In this document: one piece after another, positions 17,647-26,146 of the stretch
How positions within the stretch are numbered: the stretch's first letter is position 1
Layout of the letters: every line of letters begins with the position of its first letter
Assembly (NCBI GenBank): GCA_017523755.1
Contig: JAFWWA010000038.1
Coordinates: forward strand, 1-64,000
DNA length: 64,000 bases
Source of the DNA: Christensenellaceae bacterium
GTDB taxonomy: Bacteria; Bacillota; Clostridia; Christensenellales; Christensenellaceae
Direction of reading: 5' to 3'
Made by a program: the position numbers and the translations under genes
The notes under the pieces: model-generated
What the model saw: the letters and a program-made list of their open reading frames with translations, nothing else
Database searches by the model: none
Told to the model about the DNA's origin: nothing

Positions 17647-19554
17647 TTATCTGATGTCAAGTATATAGGGGAGCTCCCTTACGATATCACGGTCGAGCTC
17701 GACATATCTCGAAGCCGCGTCTTCCCTGTAGTTCCTAAGGATACTGTCAGCCAGCGCTTCGGCTTCAGGCAGTTCCCCGACACTGACCATTGCCGGATGG
17801 AGGAGCATGTCGTCGTTCTTGACTCTTCTTCCGCCTGACATGAATGCCGCGGTCTCCTCCTGTTCCTTTTCCATCCTGCGCCAGCCCATCGTCCGCTGGT
17901 AGGCGTTCCATCTCAAGTGCTCAAAGTCGCCCATGAGCATCAGGTTCCCGCTGTTTTCAAGCCATTTGCTTATTGCCTCTTTCCCTGCATTTGCGTCATT
18001 TAGCACATGCCTTATATACGCGAGCTTGAATTCCATGGCGAGAGCTTCGTTTAAGGATGAATCGAAATTGACGTATGAATAGAAGCCGGTATCCTCAAGG
18101 ACTTTTTCCTGCTCGGAAGGGCTCCTGTCTTTTATCCCTTCGTAAGATCCTGCAAGATAAGTGATATGGACCCTCTTTGCAGCGTCCTCCAGCTCCGGAT
18201 GCGTCAGCCTTCCTATATCGAATATCTCCTTCATATCTCCGAAGAAGTATATGCCGTTTCTTTCTCTGAAAGAAGCCCTTAAGGCTGCCGACCTGATCCT
18301 TACGGCCATCCTGGGATATTCCATCCCGCTGTTCCTACCGCCATAGATCCTCATCAGCCTCATTGCGGTCATATAGTTCATCTCGTCGTTCTTAAGCGCG
18401 ACTGTGATAAGGTCAGGGTTTTTAACTGCTTCAGTGATATCTTCGAGCCCGCTCCCTGTTACATCCGCATCGTAGAACACTATATCGTAGTTCCTTAACG
18501 GATCGTGGTCGTTTAGGAAGTAGCGGTCAATAGGAAGATTAAGGAGTTCTGGACAGGAGGCCTTGAGCCTTGAGGCGATGCTCCTTATATCCCTGTCTAT
18601 GACGTGGATGGTCGAGCATGAACCGGGTTCTATCATGAGCGGGACCGCGAATCTTAAGATCTCAAGCCCGAGGCGCCCCGCTCCGATGATCATGATCTCC
18701 TTATGTTCCTTTCCCGTAAGGACGTTTGTATTCTCCCTTAAGAGCTCAACCGCAAGCGACGCATTCTCGTCAAGAGGCCTTAAGTCGACTTTTTCCCCGA
18801 ACCTGCTGTCGATGTCCCTTATGAGGTCAAGCGAGTTCCTTGAAGCCAGATACCGTACGGTGACGTTCCCTTTTTCATATCTCCTGCTGCTTATCAGCGA
18901 TGAGCAAAGAGCTGAGAGGGTACTGAGATTCTTATCCGCGTCGTCATTTATGACATAGAAGACATATCTTCTGTTCCTTCTTAAATTCTTTTTGTCTATG
19001 CCGCCTTTCTGCAGGAATGAGCCTATCCTCGTGATCCTTGTAAAAAGATCGTTGTCCTGGTCGGTTGGCGTGTCGGCAAAGGTTATCATGTCCCTCGGTG
19101 AAGATGAATGTATGCTCTCGGCGATCACCGCCGTCTTCTCGTTAAGTCCTGAGAAGACGTGCTCCTGTCTGCTGCCGCACTGGAGTATACGCTCAATGAT
19201 ATTCCTTGAGAAGCTTATAAGGAATACGGAAGCGGTCACGGGGCCTGCTATGTAGAGAAGATAGAGCAGGCTTGCCGATACGGCACCCGTTATCGTTCCA
19301 TCGCTCAGGGCTTCCGTCACCTGGGAGTCGGCTCCCATGGCTATCGACGAAACGCCGTATCTTACGCTTTTGAAAAGGGCATAGATGATACCGTTCTCCT
19401 TCTCCATGAAATATGGAAGGACGAGCGCGGTCACAGCAAGGGAAAAGCCCGCTGTAAGTATCGCGGATCTAGCCCTGAGGCTCCCTTTCGACCTTACGGC
19501 CCTTATTATGAAAAAGATGAGTATCAGGACAGCTGCAGCAAGAAAGAAAATCAT
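17647..19554 (-). CDS. Membrane protein with tandem Rossmann/RCK-like and C-terminal RyR domains
   Basis: A 635-residue protein with three N-terminal hydrophobic helices (about 2-20, 31-50, 92-116). After them is a cytosolic region: a first nucleotide-binding-like unit (about 131-260, beginning HVFSGLNEKTAVIAESI), then a TrkA-N/RCK-type Rossmann fold with IGAGRLGLEIL (about 290-300) and the acidic strand end HVIDRD. The last 95 residues resemble the RyR domain: EHLRWNAYQRTMGW (about 545-558), LHPAMVSVGELPE (about 585-597) and ELDRDIVRELP. This resembles a ligand-gated channel or transporter built like RCK-gated potassium systems; no selectivity filter (TVGYG-type) is evident, so pore identity is open. 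A GGAG ribosome site precedes ATG 19554. Divergent from the TIR gene, 112 bases apart. Confidence 0.75.
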   Translation of the reverse strand: MIFFLAAAVLILIFFIIRAVRSKGSLRARSAILTAGFSLAVTALVLPYFMEKENGIIYALFKSVRYGVSSIAMGADSQVTEALSDGTITGAVSASLLYLLYIAGPVTASVFLISFSRNIIERILQCGSRQEHVFSGLNEKTAVIAESIHSSSPRDMITFADTPTDQDNDLFTRITRIGSFLQKGGIDKKNLRRNRRYVFYVINDDADKNLSTLSALCSSLISSRRYEKGNVTVRYLASRNSLDLIRDIDSRFGEKVDLRPLDENASLAVELLRENTNVLTGKEHKEIMIIGAGRLGLEILRFAVPLMIEPGSCSTIHVIDRDIRSIASRLKASCPELLNLPIDRYFLNDHDPLRNYDIVFYDADVTGSGLEDITEAVKNPDLITVALKNDEMNYMTAMRLMRIYGGRNSGMEYPRMAVRIRSAALRASFRERNGIYFFGDMKEIFDIGRLTHPELEDAAKRVHITYLAGSYEGIKDRSPSEQEKVLEDTGFYSYVNFDSSLNEALAMEFKLAYIRHVLNDANAGKEAISKWLENSGNLMLMGDFEHLRWNAYQRTMGWRRMEKEQEETAAFMSGGRRVKNDDMLLHPAMVSVGELPEAEALADSILRNYREDAASRYVELDRDIVRELPYILDIR

Positions 19555-19600
19555 ACAGGATCATCTCCGGATTTTTAGATCATGTAAATATAATAACACA

Positions 19601-19660
19601 TAGCTTACTTATTGGCTAACCGAACGTGATATAATCACCTTATAGGAAATTACGGAGGAC
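19601..19660 (+). promoter_or_regulatory. Promoter and ribosome site of the TIR gene
   Basis: Extended -10 TGATATAAT (TATAAT at 19630-19635) in the 112-base divergent region, with ribosome site CGGAGG before GTG 19667. No strong -35, as common with extended -10 promoters. The short shared region invites co-regulation with the minus-strand partner. Confidence 0.6.
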
Positions 19661-19666
19661 AGTAAC

Positions 19667-22600
19667 GTGGCTGATACCGGTAAACAGGAAAATCCGCAGA
19701 CCGAAGAAAGAAGATATAAGGCTTTTATAAGCTACAGGCACAAGCCTCTTGACAGACAGGCGGCTGAGATGATCCAGAAGAAGATCGAGAGCTTCAGGGT
19801 GCCAAAGGAATTCAGGGACAGGACCGGAGGGGACAGACTGGGCATAGTTTTCAGGGACGAGGATGAGCTTCCGGCTTCATCGAGCCTTTCTGACAGTATA
19901 ACGTACGCGCTCGACCACACGGAGTATCTCATAGTCATCTGTACGCCCGAACTTCCGCAGTCAAGATGGTGCGAGCAGGAGATAAAGTATTTCCTTGAGA
20001 CGCACAGCAGGGACAAGATAATCGCCGTGCTCGTCGACGGGGAACCTGATATATCGTTCTCACCGTATCTTCTCAACGTATACGACAGCGAGGGGAACGT
20101 GGTACGTGAGGTAGAGCCTCTTGCGGCAAATATAAAGGGACCGGATCATACCATCGATAAAAAGGCATTCAAAAAGGAGATAGTGAGGCTCTATGCCGCC
20201 CTTATCGGATGTCCTTTCGACAGCCTCTGGCAGCGTGAGCGCAGGCGCAGGACGAATACCCTCATAGGTCTCCTCTCCGGAGTCGCGGCAGTCCTTACGG
20301 TATTCCTCGCTCTTGTGATATCGAACAATATGAAGATAACGGAGAAGAACCGCGAGATAACAGAAAAGAACGATGAGATATTAAAGCAGAACGAGGAGAT
20401 AGAACAGAAGAACGACACCATAACGAAGCAGAACACCGATCTTAAACAGCGGATGTCTTCGCTTTACGTCGATCAGGGCTTCAGCCTTCTTGAGCAGTTC
20501 GATCTTAAGGGCTCGCTTAAGAATGCCATGCTCGCGTACGGCGACGGGGAAGACGGCGTATATGACTTAAGGACGGAAAAGCTGCTGACGGAGGCGCTTG
20601 GATCGTATGAATATAACGGGATAAGGAACACGGTATTCTATGAACAGTCCTCTGACATCGTGCAGATGGCTGTTTCATGTGACGGGAGCAGTATCTTCGT
20701 TCTTGACAATGAAGGAGTTATCAGATGCATCGACGCTGAAAATGCAGAGATCCTGTGGCAGGCTTCGTTCGGGAAAGGCAGCAGGGACAGGAAAGGCACC
20801 GATGTCTATGTCCCTGAAACAGGAGACAGGGTCATAGTAAAGACACTGGACCGGGTGAGGGCCTTTGACGCCAAGACTGGAGAGATGATCTGGGAGTACT
20901 ATTCCAAATTCTCCACTGGATATCCGTTCCAGCTTTTGTCTCCTGACGGCATGAGGTTTTCGCTGATCGATCTCATAGACGGGAAATATACGCTCATAAC
21001 TCTTGACGCTTATTCAGGTAAGACCGTTTCAGCCGTGACGCTTCCGAGCGGGAACTTCAGTCCCGTCGGGGCATGCTGGTATTCGGTAGGCTGCGCGTAT
21101 TCGCCCGATTCGTCGCTCATAGGCATATCGTACGAATACTTAAAAAGCAGCACAGACGATCCGTCGGATGGAGGGGCAGGGCTTAAGGAGATAGCCGAAA
21201 GCGCAGGGATGAGCGGAGACGACATAGCCGCTCTGTTCCAGAGCCTGGACGCAAATGTAGACGATCTTCTTGAACTCGGCGACAAAAGGAAAAGCACGGG
21301 AGAAGATGAAAAGGATGAATCGATATATCTGTATCTCGTGATAGACCCGGCCTCCGGTGAGATAGTAAGGAGATATCTGAAAAATGACAGGCCGAGCCCT
21401 ACAAAGATCTATTTCGGCATGACGGTCGAAAACGGCACCGGGAACATGCTGTTGACCGAATACAGCAGCATCTACGGCGGGATGATCGCGACATATATCG
21501 ACTGGGACAAAGATATTCATGAAAGAAAACTGTATAATCAGATACTCAACGAGAACGACAGCTGGTCGATGGGCATATCGGCGGTAAAGCCGCTTGCGTC
21601 AGACGATCTCCTTGTCATCTTCATGTATGATACGATGTTCATTTTCAACAGATCTGACGGAAAACTCAGGAAAAATTACAAGTTCGACGGGGATATAGTC
21701 AGCGCCTCCTTTTATGACAGGGAAAATGAGGTCGTAGATTTCTGCCTGAGCACAGGGGAAGCGTGGAGATTCGATCTTGAGCATGAGGGCACATCGGCTT
21801 ACGCAAGGGCAGTGCAGACCCATCTGTATCAGGACGGTGTTATGACGGCTGACAGCCTGAAAGACAGGGAGATATATTTTACCGTAAGGAATGAAGCGCA
21901 GGGAAAGATAATAAGGGCTGAGAAGCATTCTGATACGTCGGGAAGCGTTTTTGAAGGCAGAAGCAGGGCTGGTCTCTATATGATACCAGGGTCCGACTGT
22001 ATCATGGCCTTTGATCCGGGAGATGAGGATACGGTGGTCACGGTCTATGACAGCAGCCTTAAGGAGATAAAAGCCTCGGATTCTTTTGAGGGCTATTATA
22101 CGAATCTGTTTGACGGAAGGCTGTGCCCTTTTGGTGAGGATGCTTTTTTATACAGCAATAAGATATTCAGATTCGGTGCTGCGGAGCCTGAGGTGCTTGA
22201 CGGCTCGCTGGATGACGGATACCTGCTGTATGATCCGGTACATTTCCGACTTGGAAACGGGGATGTCATGTCTTATACCAGCGGCTGGGTATATATCGGG
22301 GGAAGTCTATACAAGCGCTGCTGGATAAACGGGAACAGAGTCTGGCAGTCTACTATAAAAGACCTGGGCATATCCTTCCCTTACGACATAAACCGGAGCT
22401 CATCCATTATGACCCTTGTCGGTGACAGCGGACTGATCGCGGGCATAGGCTATGAGCATGTAAAGGGAAGCTCTGATATAAAGCGGGTCATAAAATGCTT
22501 TGATCCGTATGGCATAGCTCTCTATACCGCTGATATGCCGTTTGAATCTGATGACGGGCTTATCTGCGCGATGGGGAGGACTGAGCCTCTGTTCCTGGCA

Positions 22601-23095
22601 TATGACGGCGAAGGGAAGCTTTATGTCATGGATCTTAAGAGCGGGAGCTTGTCCGTCATAGGGCCTGACAGCATGCTCGAGAACACCGCAGCCGTCTGTT
22701 TCAGTCAGGATGACGCATATATCTGCGCACTCTCCGGGTCCGGAAAGCTTTCCGTCATAAGGGCAGCGGACGGCGAGATCGTATACAGCGGCTATCCCGG
22801 GATAAGCAAGCTTCCCGAGAATGAGCGCATAGAGGCAGATGTCATAGATGAAGGAAAGCGTCTCTGTGTCAAGATCCCCAATGTATCAGGAGATAATGCC
22901 AGATCCGACTGGTTCATGTTCGATACTTCTACATGGGACATCGTGCAGCATACCATCGACGTGCTAATGTTCAATGCCAAAAACAGGATGCTCTATATAG
23001 AAAGGGATTATACGCATACGGTCGCGTGCAGGGTACATACCTTAAATGATCTTCTTGAAGAAGCCCGAGGATATATAGAGGAAGTGGAAAGATAG
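19667..23095 (+). CDS. TIR-transmembrane-coiled-coil-beta-propeller protein
   Basis: 1142 residues. TIR domain at about 15-150: RRYKAFISYRHKPLD at its start, FRDEDELPASSSL, and SRWCEQEIKYFLE holding the Glu (about 105) that is catalytic in NADase TIRs. A basic patch RERRRR (about 191-196) precedes a single TM helix (199-219), then six clean heptads (ITEKNRE ITEKNDE ILKQNEE IEQKNDT and two more, to about 267). The remaining 850 residues are repeated beta-blades of the PQQ/WD40 type (for example CIDAENAEILWQASFG and AFDAKTGEMIWEYYS). The basic flank puts TIR inside and the propeller outside by the positive-inside rule, so it reads as a one-pass receptor. It uses GTG with CGGAGG upstream. No nuclease or SAVED/STALD domain seen. 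Confidence 0.85.
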   Translation: MADTGKQENPQTEERRYKAFISYRHKPLDRQAAEMIQKKIESFRVPKEFRDRTGGDRLGIVFRDEDELPASSSLSDSITYALDHTEYLIVICTPELPQSRWCEQEIKYFLETHSRDKIIAVLVDGEPDISFSPYLLNVYDSEGNVVREVEPLAANIKGPDHTIDKKAFKKEIVRLYAALIGCPFDSLWQRERRRRTNTLIGLLSGVAAVLTVFLALVISNNMKITEKNREITEKNDEILKQNEEIEQKNDTITKQNTDLKQRMSSLYVDQGFSLLEQFDLKGSLKNAMLAYGDGEDGVYDLRTEKLLTEALGSYEYNGIRNTVFYEQSSDIVQMAVSCDGSSIFVLDNEGVIRCIDAENAEILWQASFGKGSRDRKGTDVYVPETGDRVIVKTLDRVRAFDAKTGEMIWEYYSKFSTGYPFQLLSPDGMRFSLIDLIDGKYTLITLDAYSGKTVSAVTLPSGNFSPVGACWYSVGCAYSPDSSLIGISYEYLKSSTDDPSDGGAGLKEIAESAGMSGDDIAALFQSLDANVDDLLELGDKRKSTGEDEKDESIYLYLVIDPASGEIVRRYLKNDRPSPTKIYFGMTVENGTGNMLLTEYSSIYGGMIATYIDWDKDIHERKLYNQILNENDSWSMGISAVKPLASDDLLVIFMYDTMFIFNRSDGKLRKNYKFDGDIVSASFYDRENEVVDFCLSTGEAWRFDLEHEGTSAYARAVQTHLYQDGVMTADSLKDREIYFTVRNEAQGKIIRAEKHSDTSGSVFEGRSRAGLYMIPGSDCIMAFDPGDEDTVVTVYDSSLKEIKASDSFEGYYTNLFDGRLCPFGEDAFLYSNKIFRFGAAEPEVLDGSLDDGYLLYDPVHFRLGNGDVMSYTSGWVYIGGSLYKRCWINGNRVWQSTIKDLGISFPYDINRSSSIMTLVGDSGLIAGIGYEHVKGSSDIKRVIKCFDPYGIALYTADMPFESDDGLICAMGRTEPLFLAYDGEGKLYVMDLKSGSLSVIGPDSMLENTAAVCFSQDDAYICALSGSGKLSVIRAADGEIVYSGYPGISKLPENERIEADVIDEGKRLCVKIPNVSGDNARSDWFMFDTSTWDIVQHTIDVLMFNAKNRMLYIERDYTHTVACRVHTLNDLLEEARGYIEEVER

Positions 23096-23132
23096 AGAAG
23101 GAAAGCTGCCATAAGTCATTTTACGGTATAAA

Positions 23133-23178
23133 GCAAAACGCTTCCCGTATCATATCGTGATGCGGAAAGCGTTTTTTG
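23133..23178. terminator. Bidirectional terminator after TIR gene
   Basis: AAAACGCTTCCCGTATCA (23135-23152) pairs with TGATGCGGAAAGCGTTTT (23158-23176); serves the TIR gene and the convergent LexA-like gene. Confidence 0.88.
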
Positions 23179-23188
23179 TTACGGCGGT

Positions 23189-23404
23189 TCATACGGGGAT
23201 TATCGAGCGCGATCTTCCTTCAGGTATCCTTATCCATCCCTTTTCGGCCATGGAGTGTATGTGTTTGTGTACGGTGGACACCGAATAAAGGCCTACGCCC
23301 TCGGCTATCTCCCTCATGCTGGGGGAACAGCTGTTGTCCGCTCTGTATCTTAAAAGAAAATCATATATATCCTTTTCTCTTCTCGTAAGATGGGATCTTT
23401 CCAT
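23189..23404 (-). CDS. LexA DNA-binding-domain-only protein, 71 aa
   Basis: The whole protein is the LexA-type winged helix: LTRREKDIYDFLLRYRADN, SPSMREIAEGVGLYSVSTVHKHIHSMAEKGWI (helix-turn-helix), then IRIPEGRSRSI of the wing. No linker, cleavage site or S24 peptidase domain follows, so it stops where a full LexA (about 200 residues) would begin its C-terminal half. It is not a visible truncation: the stop is clean and a terminator follows. AGGAGGTG precedes ATG 23404, just after the XRE-S24 stop, so the two are co-expressed. It could bind the GAACATTTGTTC box 790 bases upstream. Confidence 0.85.
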   Translation of the reverse strand: MERSHLTRREKDIYDFLLRYRADNSCSPSMREIAEGVGLYSVSTVHKHIHSMAEKGWIRIPEGRSRSIIPV

Positions 23405-23415
23405 ACAGACACCTC

Positions 23416-24114
23416 CTATGATGAATGGTAAACGACCTTGCCGAATATCCTGGCACTGTCGTAGCTGTTTATCCTTATCGGGGGATACTTGCTGTTGTGG
23501 GACAGGAGCAGTATACCTTCGTCGGTCACGCTGTATTCCTTTACATACGCGTCGCCGTTGAGATAGAAGACGCCTATGTCTCCGTTTTCAAGGGTATCCT
23601 GCATATGTACCCATATGGAGCCTCCGTCGGTAAGAGTGGGCTCCATGCTCGTGCCGTTGACGTGAAGGCCGAAATCTATGCCGCCGGGAGCGCCGTCGGG
23701 AACGGGAGCCATCTCATAGCTGTCGCTGTCAAGGAAATCGCCTGTGCCGGCTGATGCCGCCAAATCGTAGAATCTTACGAGCCTCAGAGGCGTCATGTCC
23801 GCCTTCCTCGGAGCATATCTCCCGCTTTCTATAAGGAGCTGTCTGTAATCTTCAAGCTTCATCATACCTTCGCGGTTGAGCTCGGGCATCCCTTCCTCGC
23901 CCTTCATGAACGTACCGTATACGTCCTTTACGGAATATATCCGGCAGAGAGCTATGAACTGTTCTATGCCGGGGCTGTTTATATCGTTCTCCCATCTGCT
24001 TAAGGACTGCTGGCGGACGTTTACTCCCATGTCAAGGAGCATGCGCGTCACGTCGCGCTGTTTTAATCCGCTTCTTTCCCTGAGCCTCCGGAATATGCTG
24101 CCGTAATTTTTCAT
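23416..24114 (-). CDS. XRE-family repressor with S24 (LexA-like) autoprotease domain
   Basis: A 232-residue protein: XRE helix-turn-helix (about 5-62, with QQSLSRWENDINSPG), linker, then peptidase S24. The predicted self-cleavage pair is Ala122-Gly123 (LAASAGTGDF), nucleophile Ser156 (NGTSMEPT) and general base Lys192 (AYVKEY); the 34- and 36-residue spacings match LexA/CI-type self-cleaving repressors, so RecA-stimulated inactivation is likely. Ribosome site GGAAGG lies nine bases before ATG 24114. It is divergent from the polymerase operon across a region with an SOS box, and probably represses it. Co-transcribed with the LexA-DBD gene downstream. Confidence 0.9.
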   Translation of the reverse strand: MKNYGSIFRRLRERSGLKQRDVTRMLLDMGVNVRQQSLSRWENDINSPGIEQFIALCRIYSVKDVYGTFMKGEEGMPELNREGMMKLEDYRQLLIESGRYAPRKADMTPLRLVRFYDLAASAGTGDFLDSDSYEMAPVPDGAPGGIDFGLHVNGTSMEPTLTDGGSIWVHMQDTLENGDIGVFYLNGDAYVKEYSVTDEGILLLSHNSKYPPIRINSYDSARIFGKVVYHSS

Positions 24115-24190
24115 GATCGATATCCTTCCTTTTTATCTATCATGATTATATATCCGCTGATATATAAAATCAACAAAAATATCCAAAATA

Positions 24191-24202
24191 GAACATTTGT
24201 TC
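24191..24202. promoter_or_regulatory. SOS box GAACATTTGTTC with polymerase promoter
   Basis: Perfect GAAC-N4-GTTC palindrome, the Firmicutes LexA (Din) box, in the divergent region. Just downstream a promoter reads toward the polymerase: -35 TTGTTT (24205-24210), 17 bases, -10 AATAAT (24228-24233). The box adjoins the -35 and also lies upstream of the XRE-S24 gene. Confidence 0.85.
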
Positions 24203-24291
24203 GCTTGTTTTGTGTTCTGATGCGTGTAATAATGAGACTGCGCGATATGGAGACGCTTTACAGGACATAACAGGACAGAGGAGGTGCGGAC

Positions 24292-25575
24292 GTGAAAAAA
24301 AGGACATACCTTTGCATAGACATGAAGAGCTTTTACGCGTCCGTCGAATGCGCGGAAAGAGATCTTAACCCGTTCGAGACGAATCTCGTCGTATCGGACG
24401 TCACAAGAGGGAAGAACGCGCTCTGCCTTGCCATAAGCCCGAAAATGAAGGCTCTGGGCATAAAGAACCGCTGCAGGATCTCGGACATACCTGCCGTTGT
24501 GGAATATATAGCCGCAAAGCCCAGGATGCAGCTCTATGTCGATTATGCCGCGGATATCTATCAGATCTATCTCGACTATTTTTCAAGCAGCGATATATAC
24601 GTCTATTCGATCGATGAGAGCTTCATCGACGTGACGGATTACCTGTCACTGTATGAAACGGACGGTATAGGGCTTGCGAAGACGCTCATGAACGAGATAG
24701 CCTTAAGGCTCATGATCCCGTCGACCGCGGGAGTGGGCACGAATCTGTATCTCGCGAAGGTCGCCCTTGACATAACGGCGAAACACGCGGGGGATCATAT
24801 AGGATATCTGGACGAGGAGAGCTACAGAAGGGAGCTGTGGGACCACCGCCCCATAACCGACTTCTGGCAGATAGCGAGGGGCACCGCGGGAAGGCTCATG
24901 AGATACGGCATAACGACGATGAGGGGCGTGGCGAACGCACCTGAGGATTTCCTTTACGGGATATTCGGGATAAACGCGGAGCTGCTGATAGACCACGCCT
25001 GGGGAAGGGAGCCCTGTCTCATATCCGACATAAAGAACTACAGGAGCAGGACCCGGTCGGTATCCTTCTCACAGATACTGCCCAGGGACTACAGCTTCGA
25101 CGGGGCCAGGACCGTTATGAACGAGATGATATATAACGGCTGCCTCGAGATGATGAGAAGACATGTCATCACGAAGAACATATGGATAGGAGTCGGCTAC
25201 TCGGGATTTGACGGAGCGATGTCGAAGGGATCCGTAAGGATAGGGAACGCGTCCTCGCTGTATTCCAAGATATCGGGACCGGTGCTGTCGCTGTATGACA
25301 GGACGGCCGTAAGGGATTCTAAGATAAGGCGGCTCGCCATAAGCTTCAACAACGTGTGTGACGAGAACTGCGGGGGCTATGATCTCTTTACCGACTGGCA
25401 CAGCGCCGACAGGGAGAAGGCAAGAGAGAAGGCTGCGCTCGAGATCGCGGAGAAGTTCGGGAAGAATGCGCTCTTAAGAGGCACGAACTATCTTGAAGGA
25501 GCCACGCAGAGGGAACGCAACGGAATGATAGGAGGACACAGAGCCGGCTATGATGATGAGAGAAGAAAGGGCTAA
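24292..25575 (+). CDS. Y-family (UmuC/UvrX-like) translesion DNA polymerase
   Basis: 427 residues, GTG start with AGGAGG eight bases upstream. Palm/finger motifs are CIDMKSFYASVECAERD (metal Asp, about residue 10), YVYSIDESFIDVTDY (metal Asp/Glu, about 105) and AGVGTNLYLAKVALD. A little-finger-like C-terminal domain follows. The sequence and its partner gene YolD-like match the UvrX/UmuC-type polymerases of Firmicutes rather than DinB. Function: error-prone bypass of damaged DNA. It overlaps the next gene by 26 bases, so it heads a tightly coupled SOS operon (24292-27082). Confidence 0.92.
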   Translation: MKKRTYLCIDMKSFYASVECAERDLNPFETNLVVSDVTRGKNALCLAISPKMKALGIKNRCRISDIPAVVEYIAAKPRMQLYVDYAADIYQIYLDYFSSSDIYVYSIDESFIDVTDYLSLYETDGIGLAKTLMNEIALRLMIPSTAGVGTNLYLAKVALDITAKHAGDHIGYLDEESYRRELWDHRPITDFWQIARGTAGRLMRYGITTMRGVANAPEDFLYGIFGINAELLIDHAWGREPCLISDIKNYRSRTRSVSFSQILPRDYSFDGARTVMNEMIYNGCLEMMRRHVITKNIWIGVGYSGFDGAMSKGSVRIGNASSLYSKISGPVLSLYDRTAVRDSKIRRLAISFNNVCDENCGGYDLFTDWHSADREKAREKAALEIAEKFGKNALLRGTNYLEGATQRERNGMIGGHRAGYDDERRKG

Positions 25576-25909
25576 GCAGTTCATGGCCTTCGACGCCATG
25601 AAGGGCCTTTCCGAAGCCTTAAGGGACAGGGAAGAGAGGCATTCGAGAGTCGACAGGCGCGAGCTCACGGATGAGGAGAAGAAGGACAACAACGACGTTA
25701 TAGCCCACGCCGAAAAGGGCATGGGCATGAGGATAAGATATTACAGGGACTTTCATGAGAGGGAAAGGAGCGGGATCATAACGAAGATAGAGGCGGAGAA
25801 AAGATATCTGATGCTCGACGATGAGAAGATACTGTTCACGGATATCTATCATATGGAGATCACCGAGCCCGCACCGAGGCACAGCGAAGAGGAGGACGCC
25901 CGGCACTGA
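25550..25909 (+). CDS. YolD-like protein
   Basis: 119 residues. The start MREERAKQFMAFDAMKGLSEALRDREERHS matches the YolD-like family, which in B. subtilis and its phages sits beside UvrX-type polymerases and is suspected to be a UmuD-like accessory. The C-terminal half carries GIITKIEAEKRYLMLDDEKI and IYHMEI, a beta-rich region that matches the family. It begins 26 bases inside the polymerase gene (ATG 25550), implying coupling, and ends one base before the next start. Confidence 0.82.
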   Translation: MMMREERAKQFMAFDAMKGLSEALRDREERHSRVDRRELTDEEKKDNNDVIAHAEKGMGMRIRYYRDFHERERSGIITKIEAEKRYLMLDDEKILFTDIYHMEITEPAPRHSEEEDARH

Positions 25910-26146
25910 ATGGAAAACGACCGCATAGAGATAAAAGTAAGGCAGGGCCGCTTTAAAAGGCCGGAACAGGTCATCTGGAAGGACGGCAGGCGCTGGAAGA
26001 TAAAAAGGGTCCTCCATACGGCAAAGAGCCCCGACATGTCATATAAGGGGACCAGGTACACGGTGCTTATGGGCGACAGCGAGAGATATATCTACAGGGA
26101 CAGGGACAGCTGGTATGTGTTAAAAGAAGGAAAGGAAAAGGATTGA
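25910..26146 (+). CDS. Small hypothetical protein of the SOS operon, 78 aa
   Basis: Starts right after the YolD-like stop (TGA-ATG) and its own stop overlaps the next TTG start. A basic, beta-rich sequence (EIKVRQGRFKRPEQVIWKDGRRWKIKRV, then GTRYTVLMGDSERYIY) with no TM or cysteines. The pattern resembles small proteins found in this same operon position in other Clostridia, but I know no function. It may bind DNA or the polymerase, given the coupling. Confidence 0.7.
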   Translation: MENDRIEIKVRQGRFKRPEQVIWKDGRRWKIKRVLHTAKSPDMSYKGTRYTVLMGDSERYIYRDRDSWYVLKEGKEKD

